This document shows, in pieces, positions 7,070 to 16,344 of a DNA stretch of 43,188 nt. The notes under the pieces are model-generated. The model was not told where the DNA came from and made no database searches. It worked only from the letters and a program-made list of their open reading frames with translations. The first letter of the stretch is position 1, and each line of letters starts with the position of its first letter. The translations under genes and the position numbers were made by a program. This DNA is from Roseburia sp. (GTDB lineage: Bacteria; Bacillota; Clostridia; Lachnospirales; Lachnospiraceae). The stretch covers positions 1 through 43,188 of the forward strand of contig JALEKJ010000066.1 in assembly GCA_022771695.1 (NCBI GenBank), in the 5' to 3' direction.

Positions 7070-8944
7070 ATGTTAAGAATGGAAATTGCATGTTTTCTGA
7101 TTTTAGCGTTTGTGGCACTGCTTTACTTCTCTGCGCAGCGGAGGCAGACAAAACTGCACAAGACCTTTTCCCTGTTGCTGGTTGTCGTGCTGATTCATCT
7201 GATATTTGACGGAGTGACGCTTTATACAGTGAATCATCTGGATACCGTACCACTATTGCTGAATGATATTTTGCACCGTGGCTTTATTGGAACGATGATT
7301 TTGGTGGAATATCTGTTTTATGCACACATTTCATTTTTGGTGGAGGAAGAAACAGGTGACTGTGGACATTTCAGAGTGTTTTCAAAAGTCTATTTTGTAA
7401 TGGCAGAAATACTCATACTCATTCTACCCGTAAGCTACAAGGTGACATCGAGTGGCAATTATGAAGCCGGCATACATGCGAATGTATCTTATGTAAGCGT
7501 AGCAGTTTACATTTTACTGTGTATCGGTACGCTGGCGCGTTACTGGAAACAGATTCATATGAAAAAGAAATTCGCAATTGCGACAGCGCTTGGAATTGAA
7601 GTTATGGTATCTGTGTTGCAGGGGCTCAATGGAAGCTGGCTGATTAGCGGAATGGGAATCACACTCATGACGTTATCGTTCTATCTGACAGTGGAAAATC
7701 CGGATGTGCTGCTCTTAGAGCAGGTGCGCGAAGAAAAGCGTAAAGCAGAGGAGGCGAATGCCTCTAAAACGGCATTTTTGTCCATTGTGTCTCATGAAAT
7801 CCGTACGCCTATGAATGCAGTGATTGGAATGACGGAATTGTTGCTTCGGGATGACTTGACGGACAAGCAAAGAAAGTATCTTTTAAATATTAAAAATTCC
7901 GGCGAAGCACTTGTCATGATTGTTAACGATATTTTGGATCAGTCTAAAATTGAAGCCGGAAAGATGGATATTGTCGAGGATGCCTATGAGCTTCGATCAA
8001 TGTTAGATGATGTGCGCATGATTATCGAAAATCGTATTGCAGAAAAGCCGATTCATCTTATTTATGATATTGACGAGCATATTCCTAAAATCATTGTGGG
8101 AGATGCACTGCGTATGCGGCAGATATTAATAAACTTGATGAACAATGCCGTAAAATTCACTGAGCAGGGATACATAGAGCTTGGAATCAGAATTGTTAAA
8201 GAAGAGGACGAGAGACTGTTGCTTCGCTTTTCGGTAAAAGATTCCGGGCAGGGTATCCGCCAAGAAGATATGAATCGTTTGTTTAAGGCATTTTCACAGG
8301 TGGATACGAAGAAAAACCATAGCAAGGAAGGTACCGGATTGGGACTTTCCATATCAGCAGATTTTGTGCATATGATGGGCGGTCAGCTTGATGTGGCAAG
8401 CGAATACGGAAAAGGAAGTGAATTTTTCTTTACGGTATATCAAGGGCTTCCAGAAATGGACGAGGAGCGCGAGCCGTTGAAAAAACCTGCATGGCAAAGC
8501 GATAAATTTACGGCACCGGGAGCAAAAATACTGATTGTAGATGACTCAGAGATTAACTTAATGATTACAGAGAGTTTGCTGGAATCTTTGCAAATGAAGA
8601 TAGATACGGCAGAGTCCGGTATGAAAGCGTTGGAGATGATACAGAAAAATCAGTATCATGCCGTTTTTATGGACTATATGATGCCATATATGGATGGCGT
8701 GGAGACAACGGAAAAGGTGCGTAGACTTGCAGAGTCGGCAGCGGCTTTAAGGAGTACGGAGCTTGCAGAGTATTATAAATCCGTGCCAATCATTGCACTG
8801 ACCGGAGATGCATCGGAGGAGACCAAAGAGAAATTCAAATTGGCCGGAATTGATGATTATACAGAAAAGCCGGTTATGGTGGATCAGTTGAAAAAAATAT
8901 TACTGAAATGGCTGCCGGAGAATTTGATTTTGCATAACGATTAA
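7070..8944 (+). CDS. Hybrid sensor histidine kinase/response regulator with seven-helix membrane domain
   Basis: The N-terminal ~210 residues hold about seven hydrophobic helices with small loops, a membrane-embedded sensor. A short coiled coil leads to the HisKA domain with phospho-acceptor His242 in SHEIRTPMNAVIGM. The ATPase domain follows, with the N-box NLMNNAVKFTEQG, GQGI and GTGLGLSI motifs. A C-terminal receiver domain begins KILIVDDSEIN, with phospho-acceptor Asp535 in FMDYMMPYMDG and a conserved Lys in YTEKPV. No HPt domain or output domain is present, so phosphotransfer would need an HPt partner elsewhere. GGAGG precedes the ATG. A terminator follows the gene, and a 62-nt gap separates it from the upstream operon. 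The signal is unknown. Confidence 0.94.
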   Translation: MLRMEIACFLILAFVALLYFSAQRRQTKLHKTFSLLLVVVLIHLIFDGVTLYTVNHLDTVPLLLNDILHRGFIGTMILVEYLFYAHISFLVEEETGDCGHFRVFSKVYFVMAEILILILPVSYKVTSSGNYEAGIHANVSYVSVAVYILLCIGTLARYWKQIHMKKKFAIATALGIEVMVSVLQGLNGSWLISGMGITLMTLSFYLTVENPDVLLLEQVREEKRKAEEANASKTAFLSIVSHEIRTPMNAVIGMTELLLRDDLTDKQRKYLLNIKNSGEALVMIVNDILDQSKIEAGKMDIVEDAYELRSMLDDVRMIIENRIAEKPIHLIYDIDEHIPKIIVGDALRMRQILINLMNNAVKFTEQGYIELGIRIVKEEDERLLLRFSVKDSGQGIRQEDMNRLFKAFSQVDTKKNHSKEGTGLGLSISADFVHMMGGQLDVASEYGKGSEFFFTVYQGLPEMDEEREPLKKPAWQSDKFTAPGAKILIVDDSEINLMITESLLESLQMKIDTAESGMKALEMIQKNQYHAVFMDYMMPYMDGVETTEKVRRLAESAAALRSTELAEYYKSVPIIALTGDASEETKEKFKLAGIDDYTEKPVMVDQLKKILLKWLPENLILHND

Positions 8945-8970
8945 TAAAACGGATAGAATATGTACAATAA

Positions 8971-8998
8971 AAACTTTGCAGAAATGCAAAGTTTTTTT
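8971..8998 (+). terminator. Rho-independent terminator after hybrid kinase
   Basis: AAACTTTGC at 8971-8979 pairs with GCAAAGTTT at 8986-8994 and is followed by a run of T. It lies 26 nt after the kinase stop. Confidence 0.9.
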
Positions 8999-9001
8999 GT
9001 T

Positions 9002-9026
9002 ACTTCATAGGAAATTCCCATGAAGT
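9002..9026. repeat. 25-bp near-perfect palindrome before the yyaL operon
   Basis: ACTTCATAGGAA at 9002-9013 and TTCCCATGAAGT at 9015-9026 are inverted copies with one mismatch around a single central base. A second small palindrome, TTCTATATAGAA, is at 9060-9071. Both lie in the upstream region of yyaL, so they may be operators or part of a dispersed intergenic repeat. No clear promoter can be assigned. Confidence 0.5.
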
Positions 9027-9115
9027 GAAACACTCCGCGGGGATGTGCAAAGCAAACTTTTCTATATAGAAGAATACATCCTAAAAGTTGAAAATCGAGA
9101 AGGAAGAGAGAAAAT

Positions 9116-11074
9116 ATGCAGAATCAATTAAAAAATGAAACGAGTCCCTATCTGCTACAGCATGCAGACAATCCTGTGAACTGGTATCCGTGGTGCGAGG
9201 AAGCGTTTTCGCGTGCAAGGTTGGAGGATAAGCCTGTATTTCTAAGTATCGGTTACAGTACCTGTCACTGGTGTCATGTCATGGCGCATGAAAGCTTTGA
9301 GGACACAGAAGTCGCGGAGATTCTGAACCGATATTTTGTTTCTGTCAAGGTTGACAAAGAAGAGCGGCCGGATATTGACAGTATCTATATGGCAGTTTGC
9401 CAGGCATTTACAGGAAGTGGAGGCTGGCCCACAACTATATTTCTGACATCGGAGCAGAAGCCTTTTTTTGCGGGAACCTATTTTCCCAAGACTACCGGAT
9501 ACGGACAGATTGGACTAAAGGAATTGCTTTTGACCGTTCATGAGAAATGGGAGACAGATAGGAATGCTTTGCTGAAATCTGCAGATGAAATAGTTTCTGC
9601 TTTAAATAGAACGAACAAAGCGGGGAATGGGATAGATGGGCAGCTTATAAGCGAAGCTGTCACGCTCTATAAACGTTCTTTTGATGAAAGATACGGTGGT
9701 TTTGGAGAGGCACCGAAATTTCCGACACCGCACAATCTGCTTTTTTTGATGAGGTATTGTGAAAAGAGTGGGGAGAAAGAAATTATGAAAATGGTGGAAA
9801 AAACATTGCTCCAGATTTATCGGGGCGGCATGTTTGATCACATTGGCGGAGGCTTTTGCAGATATTCTACAGACCGTTACTTTCTGGTTCCCCATTTTGA
9901 AAAAATGCTCTATGACAATGCATTACTGATTCTGGCGTATTGTAAGGCGTATCAGATGACTGGAAAGCATATCTACTGTGATATAGCAAAGAAAACTGCC
10001 GCTTATATTTTGAGGGAAATGACCTCCCCTGAGGGAGGATTTTACAGTGCGCAGGATGCGGACAGTGAAGGTGTGGAGGGGAAATATTATTTGCTAACTC
10101 CTTCCGAAATAACCGAAGTTCTTGGAGAAAAGAATGCAAGAGCGTTTAACAGGTATTTTGATATTACCGAAAAGGGAAATTTTGAAGGGGCAAATATTCC
10201 AAATCTTTTGCACAATGATGCCATGGATGAAAGCGTGGACGAGTATCTGCCGGCGGTCTATGAATACCGGAAAAACAGATATGCACTTCACTTGGACGAT
10301 AAAATACTGACTTCATGGAATGCGCTCATGATTGCGGCAATGAGTCATCTGTACCGCGTCACCGGAGAAGAAAGATATTTGAACGTCGCAAGGAACGCGC
10401 AGGAATTTATCATGCGCAGGCTGTGCGAAAAGGGTACTTTATATGTCAATTATCGGAAAGGAAGACGCGGCAAAAGAGGATTTTTGGACGACTATGCAAA
10501 TGAAGTCTTTGTCTTGCTTGCACTGTACCAAGCTACGTTGAATAAAGTTTATCTGGAAAAGGCAGAAAGATTCTGCGAGAAAGCTGTTTCTGACTTTTTT
10601 GACGAGAAAGAGGGAGGATTTTTCTTATACGGAAAGGAGAATGAGCAACTGATTTTGCGCCCGAAGGAAACATATGACGGCGCTATTTTCAGTGGAAACT
10701 CCGCTATGGCGTATAATCTTGTGCAGTTATATCTTTTGACCGGAGAAATGCAGTGGAAAGAAGCGGCGGAGCGGCAGCTTGCATTTTTAAGTGCCGAGGC
10801 AAAACAGTATCCGGCAGGACATGCCATGTTCCTTATCGCATTGTCGGACTATCTTACTCCTCCTAATAAAATAACGATAGCAGTTAAGAATAAGAATGAG
10901 CTTGCTTCGTTGCCTTGCAGGATTCCGCTGGGGTCGGTTGTACGCGCAATAGAAAATCCGACAAAGGAGTATCCGCTTAAAAATGACAAGACGACCTTTT
11001 ATGTATGCCGTGGACATGCCTGCCAGCCGCCGGTAAATGAATTGGATTTCTTTTCCCTAAACTGCACATACTAA
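9116..11074 (+). CDS. yyaL: YyaL/DUF255-family thioredoxin-domain protein
   Basis: A protein of 652 aa, the usual length for the YyaL/SPATA20 family. It starts with the diagnostic [20 protein letters not shown] and a thioredoxin-like domain carrying Cys50-His-Trp-Cys53 (STCHWCHVM). A long (alpha/alpha)6-barrel-type domain resembling N-acylglucosamine 2-epimerase/glycosidase folds follows, with [13 protein letters not shown] and [13 protein letters not shown] motifs. The biochemical role of the family is not settled; a redox or carbohydrate-related function is usual speculation. GGAAGAGAG lies before the ATG. It leads a tight run of four genes, with only 30 nt to the next one. It is cytoplasmic, as no signal peptide is visible. 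Confidence 0.93.
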   Translation: MQNQLKNETSPYLLQHADNPVNWYPWCEEAFSRARLEDKPVFLSIGYSTCHWCHVMAHESFEDTEVAEILNRYFVSVKVDKEERPDIDSIYMAVCQAFTGSGGWPTTIFLTSEQKPFFAGTYFPKTTGYGQIGLKELLLTVHEKWETDRNALLKSADEIVSALNRTNKAGNGIDGQLISEAVTLYKRSFDERYGGFGEAPKFPTPHNLLFLMRYCEKSGEKEIMKMVEKTLLQIYRGGMFDHIGGGFCRYSTDRYFLVPHFEKMLYDNALLILAYCKAYQMTGKHIYCDIAKKTAAYILREMTSPEGGFYSAQDADSEGVEGKYYLLTPSEITEVLGEKNARAFNRYFDITEKGNFEGANIPNLLHNDAMDESVDEYLPAVYEYRKNRYALHLDDKILTSWNALMIAAMSHLYRVTGEERYLNVARNAQEFIMRRLCEKGTLYVNYRKGRRGKRGFLDDYANEVFVLLALYQATLNKVYLEKAERFCEKAVSDFFDEKEGGFFLYGKENEQLILRPKETYDGAIFSGNSAMAYNLVQLYLLTGEMQWKEAAERQLAFLSAEAKQYPAGHAMFLIALSDYLTPPNKITIAVKNKNELASLPCRIPLGSVVRAIENPTKEYPLKNDKTTFYVCRGHACQPPVNELDFFSLNCTY

Positions 11075-11104
11075 TTCCAAGAAAAAGAATTCGAGGAATA
11101 TGAT

Positions 11105-12439
11105 ATGGAATCATTATGGAGAAAACAGATTGGAAACTTGTCATTGAAAGAAGATACTGCGGGCGCAGAAATGACAGATAATCACTATGATGTCATTGTC
11201 GTGGGAGCCGGCATGGCGGGATTGTTGATTGCCTATTATCTCAAAGAACAGGGCAGAAATGTTTTGGTTCTTGAGGCAAAGGAGGTTGCATCGGGACAGA
11301 CGGAACGGACCACAGCTAAGATTACAAGCCAGCATGACGTAAAATACAGCAGGCTGATACAGAACATCGGAGCGAAAAAGGCGAGAATGTATGCGGCTGC
11401 GAATGAGGCTGCAATTTTAGAATATGAGAAACTTATTCAAAAGAACGGTATCGAGTGTCAGTTTGAACGTGTTCCGGCTTATTTGTATACGATGAAAGAG
11501 GTAGAAACGCTCAGGGAAGAGGCAAAGGCGGCGGCATCTCTTGGAATCGATGCATGTTTTACAACGGACACAGAGTTGCCGTTTGCTGTGGCAGGCGCAG
11601 TGTGCTTCCGCGGGCAGGCACAGTTCTCACCATTGGAATTCATTCGCTGCATTTCTGACGAACTTACGATACGGGAACATGCCAAAGTCACCGCCATACG
11701 GGGAAATCGCGTTGTGACGGAGGAGGCAGTATTGACAGCGGATAAAATAGTTGTTGCAACACATTATCCGTTACGGAATGTGCCGGGATTTTACTTCCTG
11801 CGACAGCATCAGGAAAGAAGTTATGTCATTGCACTTTCGGGGTGTGACAGGATAAAAGGTATGTACTATGGCATCGACAAGGATGGGCTTTCCGTTAGGC
11901 AGGCAGGAGATATACTGCTTCTTGGCGGCGGCGCGCATCGGACGGGAGAAGCTAAGCATTGCGGAGCATATGATTTCCTTACGGAGGTGGCACGACACTA
12001 CTTTCCAAAAGGAAAAGAGGAGGCTCGCTGGTCGGCACAGGATTGTATGCCGCACGATGGGATTCCTTTTATTGGCAGATATTCTATCTTTACGCCACAT
12101 CTTTATGTGGCAACCGGATTTCAAAAATGGGGAATGACCTCTTCTATGGTTGCAGCCATGATCCTGCGGGATGAGTTGTGCGGGAGGCAAAGTCCATACC
12201 GAGCGCTTTTTTGCCCACAGAGAATCCATGTGTGTGCCGGTATAAAAAATTTTCTGATGGATATGGGAATGAGCGTAATGGGGCTTGTGAGAGGGCTGTT
12301 CTTACGACCACGGTGTTCCCATATGGGATGTGAGCTTGCATGGAATCCGGATGAGAAGAGCTGGGATTGCCCGTGCCATGGGTCGCGGTTTGATGAGAAT
12401 GGAAATCTGTTAGACAACCCGGCAAAAAAGGATATATAA
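11105..12439 (+). CDS. FAD-dependent oxidoreductase with C-terminal Rieske domain (YhfW-like)
   Basis: A DAO-type FAD-binding fold begins with YDVIVVGAGMAGLL (GxGxxG at residues 34-39) and ERTTAKITSQHD, typical of the glycine-oxidase-like family. The C-terminus is a Rieske [2Fe-2S] domain with CSH (404-406) and CPCH (422-425), a canonical CxH-X15-CxxH pattern. Such fusions resemble Bacillus YhfW; the substrate is unknown. The protein ends soon after the second cluster motif, as is common in the family. The ATG at 11105 follows a GAGG; a downstream ATG at 11171 has no ribosome binding site. It sits between yyaL and the chromate-type transporter genes, consistent with a redox or oxidant-stress operon. 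Confidence 0.92.
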   Translation: MESLWRKQIGNLSLKEDTAGAEMTDNHYDVIVVGAGMAGLLIAYYLKEQGRNVLVLEAKEVASGQTERTTAKITSQHDVKYSRLIQNIGAKKARMYAAANEAAILEYEKLIQKNGIECQFERVPAYLYTMKEVETLREEAKAAASLGIDACFTTDTELPFAVAGAVCFRGQAQFSPLEFIRCISDELTIREHAKVTAIRGNRVVTEEAVLTADKIVVATHYPLRNVPGFYFLRQHQERSYVIALSGCDRIKGMYYGIDKDGLSVRQAGDILLLGGGAHRTGEAKHCGAYDFLTEVARHYFPKGKEEARWSAQDCMPHDGIPFIGRYSIFTPHLYVATGFQKWGMTSSMVAAMILRDELCGRQSPYRALFCPQRIHVCAGIKNFLMDMGMSVMGLVRGLFLRPRCSHMGCELAWNPDEKSWDCPCHGSRFDENGNLLDNPAKKDI

Positions 12440-12492
12440 TGGTGCTACAGTTGCTTTAAAAGAAAATAAAATGAAAATAGATGGAGGGTGCG

Positions 12493-13068
12493 ATGAAGAA
12501 AGACTACAGTAAGCTATGGACCTTATTTCGCTCTATGTTCGTATTAAGCGCATGTACATTTGGTGGCGGCTTTGTAATTGTCTCTCTAATGAAAAAGAAA
12601 TTTGTGGAGGAGTTAAACTGGCTGGATGAGGATGAGATGTTGGATGTGACAGCAATCACCCAGTCTGCGCCGGGACCTCTTCCGGTAAATGCTTCCGTAA
12701 TTATCGGTTATCGCATGGCGGGCGTGGTGGGATCCCTGACGGCTGTGCTTGGAACGATACTTCCGCCAATGATTATTATTTCTATCATATCTTTATTTTA
12801 CGAGCAGTTCCGCACGAATCCATATGTTGCGACAGCGTTACGGGTCATGAGAGCGGGCGTGGCAGCCGTTATCTTTGATGTGGTGATTAATCTGGCGAGC
12901 AATGTGCTAAAGACGAAGAGGGCGTTATATATTGCCATGATGGTGATTGCCTTTATTGCTACTTACTTCTTGGATGTAAGTGCAATGATTATTATCTTTG
13001 TTTGTCTTGGTATAGGACTATTGGATTTGTTTTTTTCACTAAGAAAAAAGAAGGGGGAGGCAGCATAA
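12493..13068 (+). CDS. Chromate transporter family protein, subunit 1
   Basis: A half-length CHR (ChrA) membrane protein of 191 residues. It carries the family features FGGGFVIVSLM near the N-terminus, then ITQSAPGPLPVNASVIIGYRMAG and a hydrophobic C-terminal half. Many Firmicutes encode ChrA as two half-size proteins, and the second half follows 1 nt later. GGAGG at 12483-12487 lies 5 nt before the ATG at 12493; the ATG at 12481 overlaps this site and has none of its own. It would form an inner-membrane anion transporter with its partner. Chromate is the name-giving substrate, but sulfate-like or other anions are equally possible in an anaerobe. Confidence 0.9.
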   Translation: MKKDYSKLWTLFRSMFVLSACTFGGGFVIVSLMKKKFVEELNWLDEDEMLDVTAITQSAPGPLPVNASVIIGYRMAGVVGSLTAVLGTILPPMIIISIISLFYEQFRTNPYVATALRVMRAGVAAVIFDVVINLASNVLKTKRALYIAMMVIAFIATYFLDVSAMIIIFVCLGIGLLDLFFSLRKKKGEAA

Positions 13069-13069
13069 G

Positions 13070-13645
13070 ATGATATTGATTTTAAAGCTATTTTTTGCAT
13101 TTATTCAAGTTGGACTATTTAGTGTGGGCGGTGGATATGCGGCAATTCCCCTTATTCAGGAGCAGATTGTAAATATTTATGAATTGATGACTTTGGAGGA
13201 ATTTTCTGATTTGATAACGGTGGCAGAAATGACGCCGGGACCGATTTCCATTAATTCTGCGACTTTCGTGGGAATGCGGCTTGCAGGAATCCCGGGTGTG
13301 CTAATCTGTTCGTTTGGCTGCATTATTCCTTCTTTTTGTATCTGCCTCACTTTGGCGCACTTCTATTATAAATATCGCACGGTGAGCGGTGTGCAGACGG
13401 TACTTGGCGCGCTTAGACCCGCAACTGTGGCGCTTATCGCATCTGCAGGTGCATCGATTTTGATGCTGGGATTGTTTCAGGCGGAGCTAAAAGAAGTAGT
13501 CATGAGCAATATTAGGTATATTGAGCTCGGAATTTTTGCGGTAGCATTGTTTATACTCAGGAAGTTCAAAGTGAACGCGGTATCCATTATCTTGGGAAGT
13601 GGCGTGGTCGGGACAATACTCTATGCATGCACGGGAGCGATTTAA
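13070..13645 (+). CDS. Chromate transporter family protein, subunit 2
   Basis: This is the second half-length CHR protein (191 aa), with FSVGGGYAAIPLIQ near the N-terminus and AEMTPGPISINSATFVGMRLAG, the same GG...TPGP signature as its neighbour. GGGGGAGG precedes the ATG, and the start lies 1 nt after the previous stop, so translation is coupled. The two proteins are expected to make one heteromeric transporter. It ends the yyaL-oxidoreductase-chr run at a bidirectional terminator. No metal-reduction gene is in the window, and the adjacent FAD/Rieske protein is the nearest redox partner. Confidence 0.9.
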   Translation: MILILKLFFAFIQVGLFSVGGGYAAIPLIQEQIVNIYELMTLEEFSDLITVAEMTPGPISINSATFVGMRLAGIPGVLICSFGCIIPSFCICLTLAHFYYKYRTVSGVQTVLGALRPATVALIASAGASILMLGLFQAELKEVVMSNIRYIELGIFAVALFILRKFKVNAVSIILGSGVVGTILYACTGAI

Positions 13646-13656
13646 TCGCTTGGCAT

Positions 13657-13695
13657 AAAAAAAGCAGAGCACTTTACGCGTGCTCTGTTTTTTTT
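13657..13695. terminator. Bidirectional terminator between chr genes and acyltransferase
   Basis: CAGAGCAC at 13665-13672 pairs with GTGCTCTG at 13680-13687. A run of seven A precedes the stem and a run of eight T follows it, so it can stop transcription from either side. The acyltransferase stop codon lies in the loop and right arm. Confidence 0.9.
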
Positions 13696-14741
13696 AACTT
13701 TTTTTTCAAATATTTTGTTCCCGGCTTCTCGACAATCTCATATAAAAGGATTGAGAGTACCAGACAGGTCGTAAAAGATAAGCCGATTTTTAACCAATTA
13801 TCCTCTCTGCCAAGTCGATTTAAGACCGATCTTACCGGTGACCAGATGAAGAACTGGACCAGATAGAATGAATAAGTGACAGAGCTCAAGTAGCGGATTA
13901 CCTTGATAACCGTCTTGTTTGTACATTCGACTCTTGATAAAGAAAGCAGCATGACAATAAGAAACGGTAAAGTAATACAATTATATAAGGTACAATCTCT
14001 TACGATATGCTTTGTGTCTACTGTCAGTGTAATACATACAATTAATAATACCATTTCTACAGCAAACGCTTTTAACGAGAAAAAGAACGAAGGTATCTTC
14101 TTGTCAGCCAAATCATCAGTGAGAGAGCTCAGTGTAATACCGATGAAGAATTCCGGTATTCTGAAAAACGGGTTCGCATATAGGCTCATCATCAATTTCC
14201 AAGCGACGAGTGGATATACAATCAGAACAATGGAACAAATCACTATGATGATAATCTTTCCTTTTGTGGAAAGCTGTTTTACAATTTCCTGAAAAAATGG
14301 ATAAAGCATATAACAGAACAGCAGGCAGGAGATGAACCAGGTACCTCCGTTGTGCAGTACATTGGACAGTGCAGGAAATGCTGACTGTATTCCCAAAAAC
14401 TCAATCGGAGATAAGTAGAGTCGCTCCATAATGGTCTCTTCTGCGTAAAAAAGTATATATACCAGTGTGATAAAGCAATAGGGCGGCATAAGACCAACAA
14501 ATCTTTTCAAATAAAAAGGCTTAAGCTCGGATACTTTTATTAGGTTCCGCTGCTTGTTCGTTGAAAAAATGACAAAACCCGATAAAAGGAAAAAGCCTGA
14601 CATAAACAGTGCGCCCATATTAGCAAATTTCTTGAATATTCCAAAGTTGCAATTAAAAAGCAGTGCCGCATGATAGGTATATACTACAAACGCTGCGACG
14701 ATGCGAAAAATATCTAAACCAATTAATCTTTTCTTTTCCAT
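13674..14741 (-). CDS. Acyltransferase family 3 membrane protein
   Basis: An integral membrane O-acyltransferase of 355 aa with about ten hydrophobic helices. The family N-terminus RLIGLDIFRIVAAFVVYTYHA contains the conserved R...D...A..H pattern, including the likely catalytic histidine, and GFFLLSGFVIF follows. Such proteins acetylate or acylate cell-surface polysaccharides, peptidoglycan or secreted glycans. The ATG at 14741 is chosen because GAGGA lies just before it. The promoter at 14782-14810 also lies downstream of the more distal ATG at 14810, which excludes that start. It is a lone gene on the minus strand with no glycan cluster nearby, so the acceptor is unknown. Confidence 0.88.
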   Translation of the reverse strand: MEKKRLIGLDIFRIVAAFVVYTYHAALLFNCNFGIFKKFANMGALFMSGFFLLSGFVIFSTNKQRNLIKVSELKPFYLKRFVGLMPPYCFITLVYILFYAEETIMERLYLSPIEFLGIQSAFPALSNVLHNGGTWFISCLLFCYMLYPFFQEIVKQLSTKGKIIIIVICSIVLIVYPLVAWKLMMSLYANPFFRIPEFFIGITLSSLTDDLADKKIPSFFFSLKAFAVEMVLLIVCITLTVDTKHIVRDCTLYNCITLPFLIVMLLSLSRVECTNKTVIKVIRYLSSVTYSFYLVQFFIWSPVRSVLNRLGREDNWLKIGLSFTTCLVLSILLYEIVEKPGTKYLKKKLKKTEHA

Positions 14742-14781
14742 AATAGTCCTCACACTAATTACCCTAACCCAACGATATAAC

Positions 14782-14810
14782 ATTATAGAACACATCCCTG
14801 CAATTTTCAA
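14782..14810 (-). promoter_or_regulatory. Promoter of the acyltransferase gene
   Basis: On the minus strand, TTGAAA (14810-14805) and TATAAT (14787-14782) are separated by exactly 17 bp. It lies 40 nt before the chosen start codon. Confidence 0.75.
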
Positions 14811-14890
14811 CTTAAGATTTTATGAGTTCTGTCAGACTAATGTTCGTCATACATTTTAGAACAGGATGATTCGGTTGTAGGGGGATTTTT

Positions 14891-16201
14891 ATGCTGTTTC
14901 TCCTTTTTGGAACGCATCTTTATTTTACATTGCGCCTTGGCGTTATCCAAAGAAAAATTCCGCTTGGTATTCGCCTTAGTGTAACAAAAGAACCGGAAAA
15001 AGGGGAGAGAGTGCAAAATGGGATATCACCGTATTCGGCATTAGCAACGGCATTGGCGGCGACCATCGGCACGGGAAATATCGTGGGAATTTCCACGGCG
15101 ATTGCGGTAGGTGGTCCGGGGGCGGTCTTCTGGTGCTGGATTACGGGATTTTTAGGAATTGCAACCTGCTATGCGGAGTGCTTTCTGGCAGTCCGCTACA
15201 AAGTGTGTGCGAAAGATGGTTCCACTTACGGTGGACCAATGTATGTATTAGAGCACGGTCTTGGGCAAAAGGGACTTGCGATGGCATTTGCCATTTTTAC
15301 GGTGCTTGCGTCTTTCGGAATCGGAAGCAGTGTGCAAGCGTATTCCATTCGTACTGCGGTAGAACAGTTGGCTCCTGTGTCGCCGCATGTGATTGGAATG
15401 GCAGCAGGTGTATTGGCAGGAGTGGTTATTGTAGGTGGAAGCAGGCAGATTGCAAAGGTCTGTACCTGGCTTGTGCCTGTGATGAGTATGCTGTATTTGG
15501 GAGGTTGCGTTTATATTATTATAAGAAACATTGTGGTGGTACCGGAGGCGGTTTTTGTCATTCTGCGCTCGGCTTTTTGTGGAGAGGCAGTCGTCGGCGG
15601 TATTGCAGGCAGAACCGTTATCATGGGAATTCGTACAGGCATTTCACGCGGACTGTTTACGAATGAAGCGGGCTTGGGCTCGATTCCGATGACAGCGGCA
15701 GCGACAGGAACAAAGGATGCGGTGCGGCAAGGGTTGATTTCGATGACGGGACCGTTCTGGGATACGGTAGTAATGTGTGCAATTACAGGTATTGCATCCA
15801 TCAGCAGTATAATAAACCATCCGGGGAGTTATCTGGGCATTTCTGCAGATGAAATGTGCTTTGTTGCATTTTCAGAGCTTCCGGCCTATGGGGAGTTTGT
15901 GTTGTCGGTTTCGTTAATCTTGTTTGCTTTTGCCACGATTATCGGCTGGAATGTTTACGGTGTTGCAGCAGTTCGCTATCTATGGGGAGAAAAAGGGATA
16001 AAAGTTTATCAGGTCTGCTATATGCTGTTTGTCTATTTGGGAGCAGTGCTTTCCATGGAAACGGTCTGGGGGCTTTCCGATTTGTTCAATTCATTTATGG
16101 CGATTCCGAATTTGCTCGGAGTATTCCTATTAAGAAAACAGGTGATTGAAGGAACCGAAAACTCATTGTACACAAAAGGGGATGGCGGAAATGTCCCATA
16201 A
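14891..16201 (+). CDS. Sodium:alanine symporter family (AGCS) protein
   Basis: A transporter of 436 aa with about ten to eleven membrane segments. AGCS signatures are clear: TALAATIGTGNIVGISTAIAVGGPGAVFW near residues 55-85, the YGGPMYVLEHGL block, and FTNEAGLGSIPMTAAAT near 255. The family imports alanine or glycine with sodium or protons. The N-terminus begins directly in the first conserved helix (LLFGTHLYFTLRLG) and is somewhat shorter than in many relatives, but GGGGGA before the ATG supports it. It appears to stand alone; the following chemoreceptor gene is 140 nt away. A link between alanine uptake and the chemoreceptor is possible but unproven. Confidence 0.92.
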   Translation: MLFLLFGTHLYFTLRLGVIQRKIPLGIRLSVTKEPEKGERVQNGISPYSALATALAATIGTGNIVGISTAIAVGGPGAVFWCWITGFLGIATCYAECFLAVRYKVCAKDGSTYGGPMYVLEHGLGQKGLAMAFAIFTVLASFGIGSSVQAYSIRTAVEQLAPVSPHVIGMAAGVLAGVVIVGGSRQIAKVCTWLVPVMSMLYLGGCVYIIIRNIVVVPEAVFVILRSAFCGEAVVGGIAGRTVIMGIRTGISRGLFTNEAGLGSIPMTAAATGTKDAVRQGLISMTGPFWDTVVMCAITGIASISSIINHPGSYLGISADEMCFVAFSELPAYGEFVLSVSLILFAFATIIGWNVYGVAAVRYLWGEKGIKVYQVCYMLFVYLGAVLSMETVWGLSDLFNSFMAIPNLLGVFLLRKQVIEGTENSLYTKGDGGNVP

Positions 16202-16344
16202 ATATGGTATAATTCGGCGAAAAAAAATGAGAAAGGAACACGAAATTTGTAAAATATAGGAATACCATTTTAAATGCAATTATGTTATGATAAATACAAC
16301 AATGAGGTTTTATGTCGTTTTTTATGAAAGGTGAGATTACAATT

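Noticed and set aside
7009-7209. Short reading frame (66 codons) before and into the hybrid kinase gene
   Set aside because: It mostly overlaps the kinase gene in another frame and shows no domain.
13627-14292. Plus-strand frames between 13627 and 14292
   Set aside because: They are antisense to the acyltransferase gene, which has its own promoter, start and family match.
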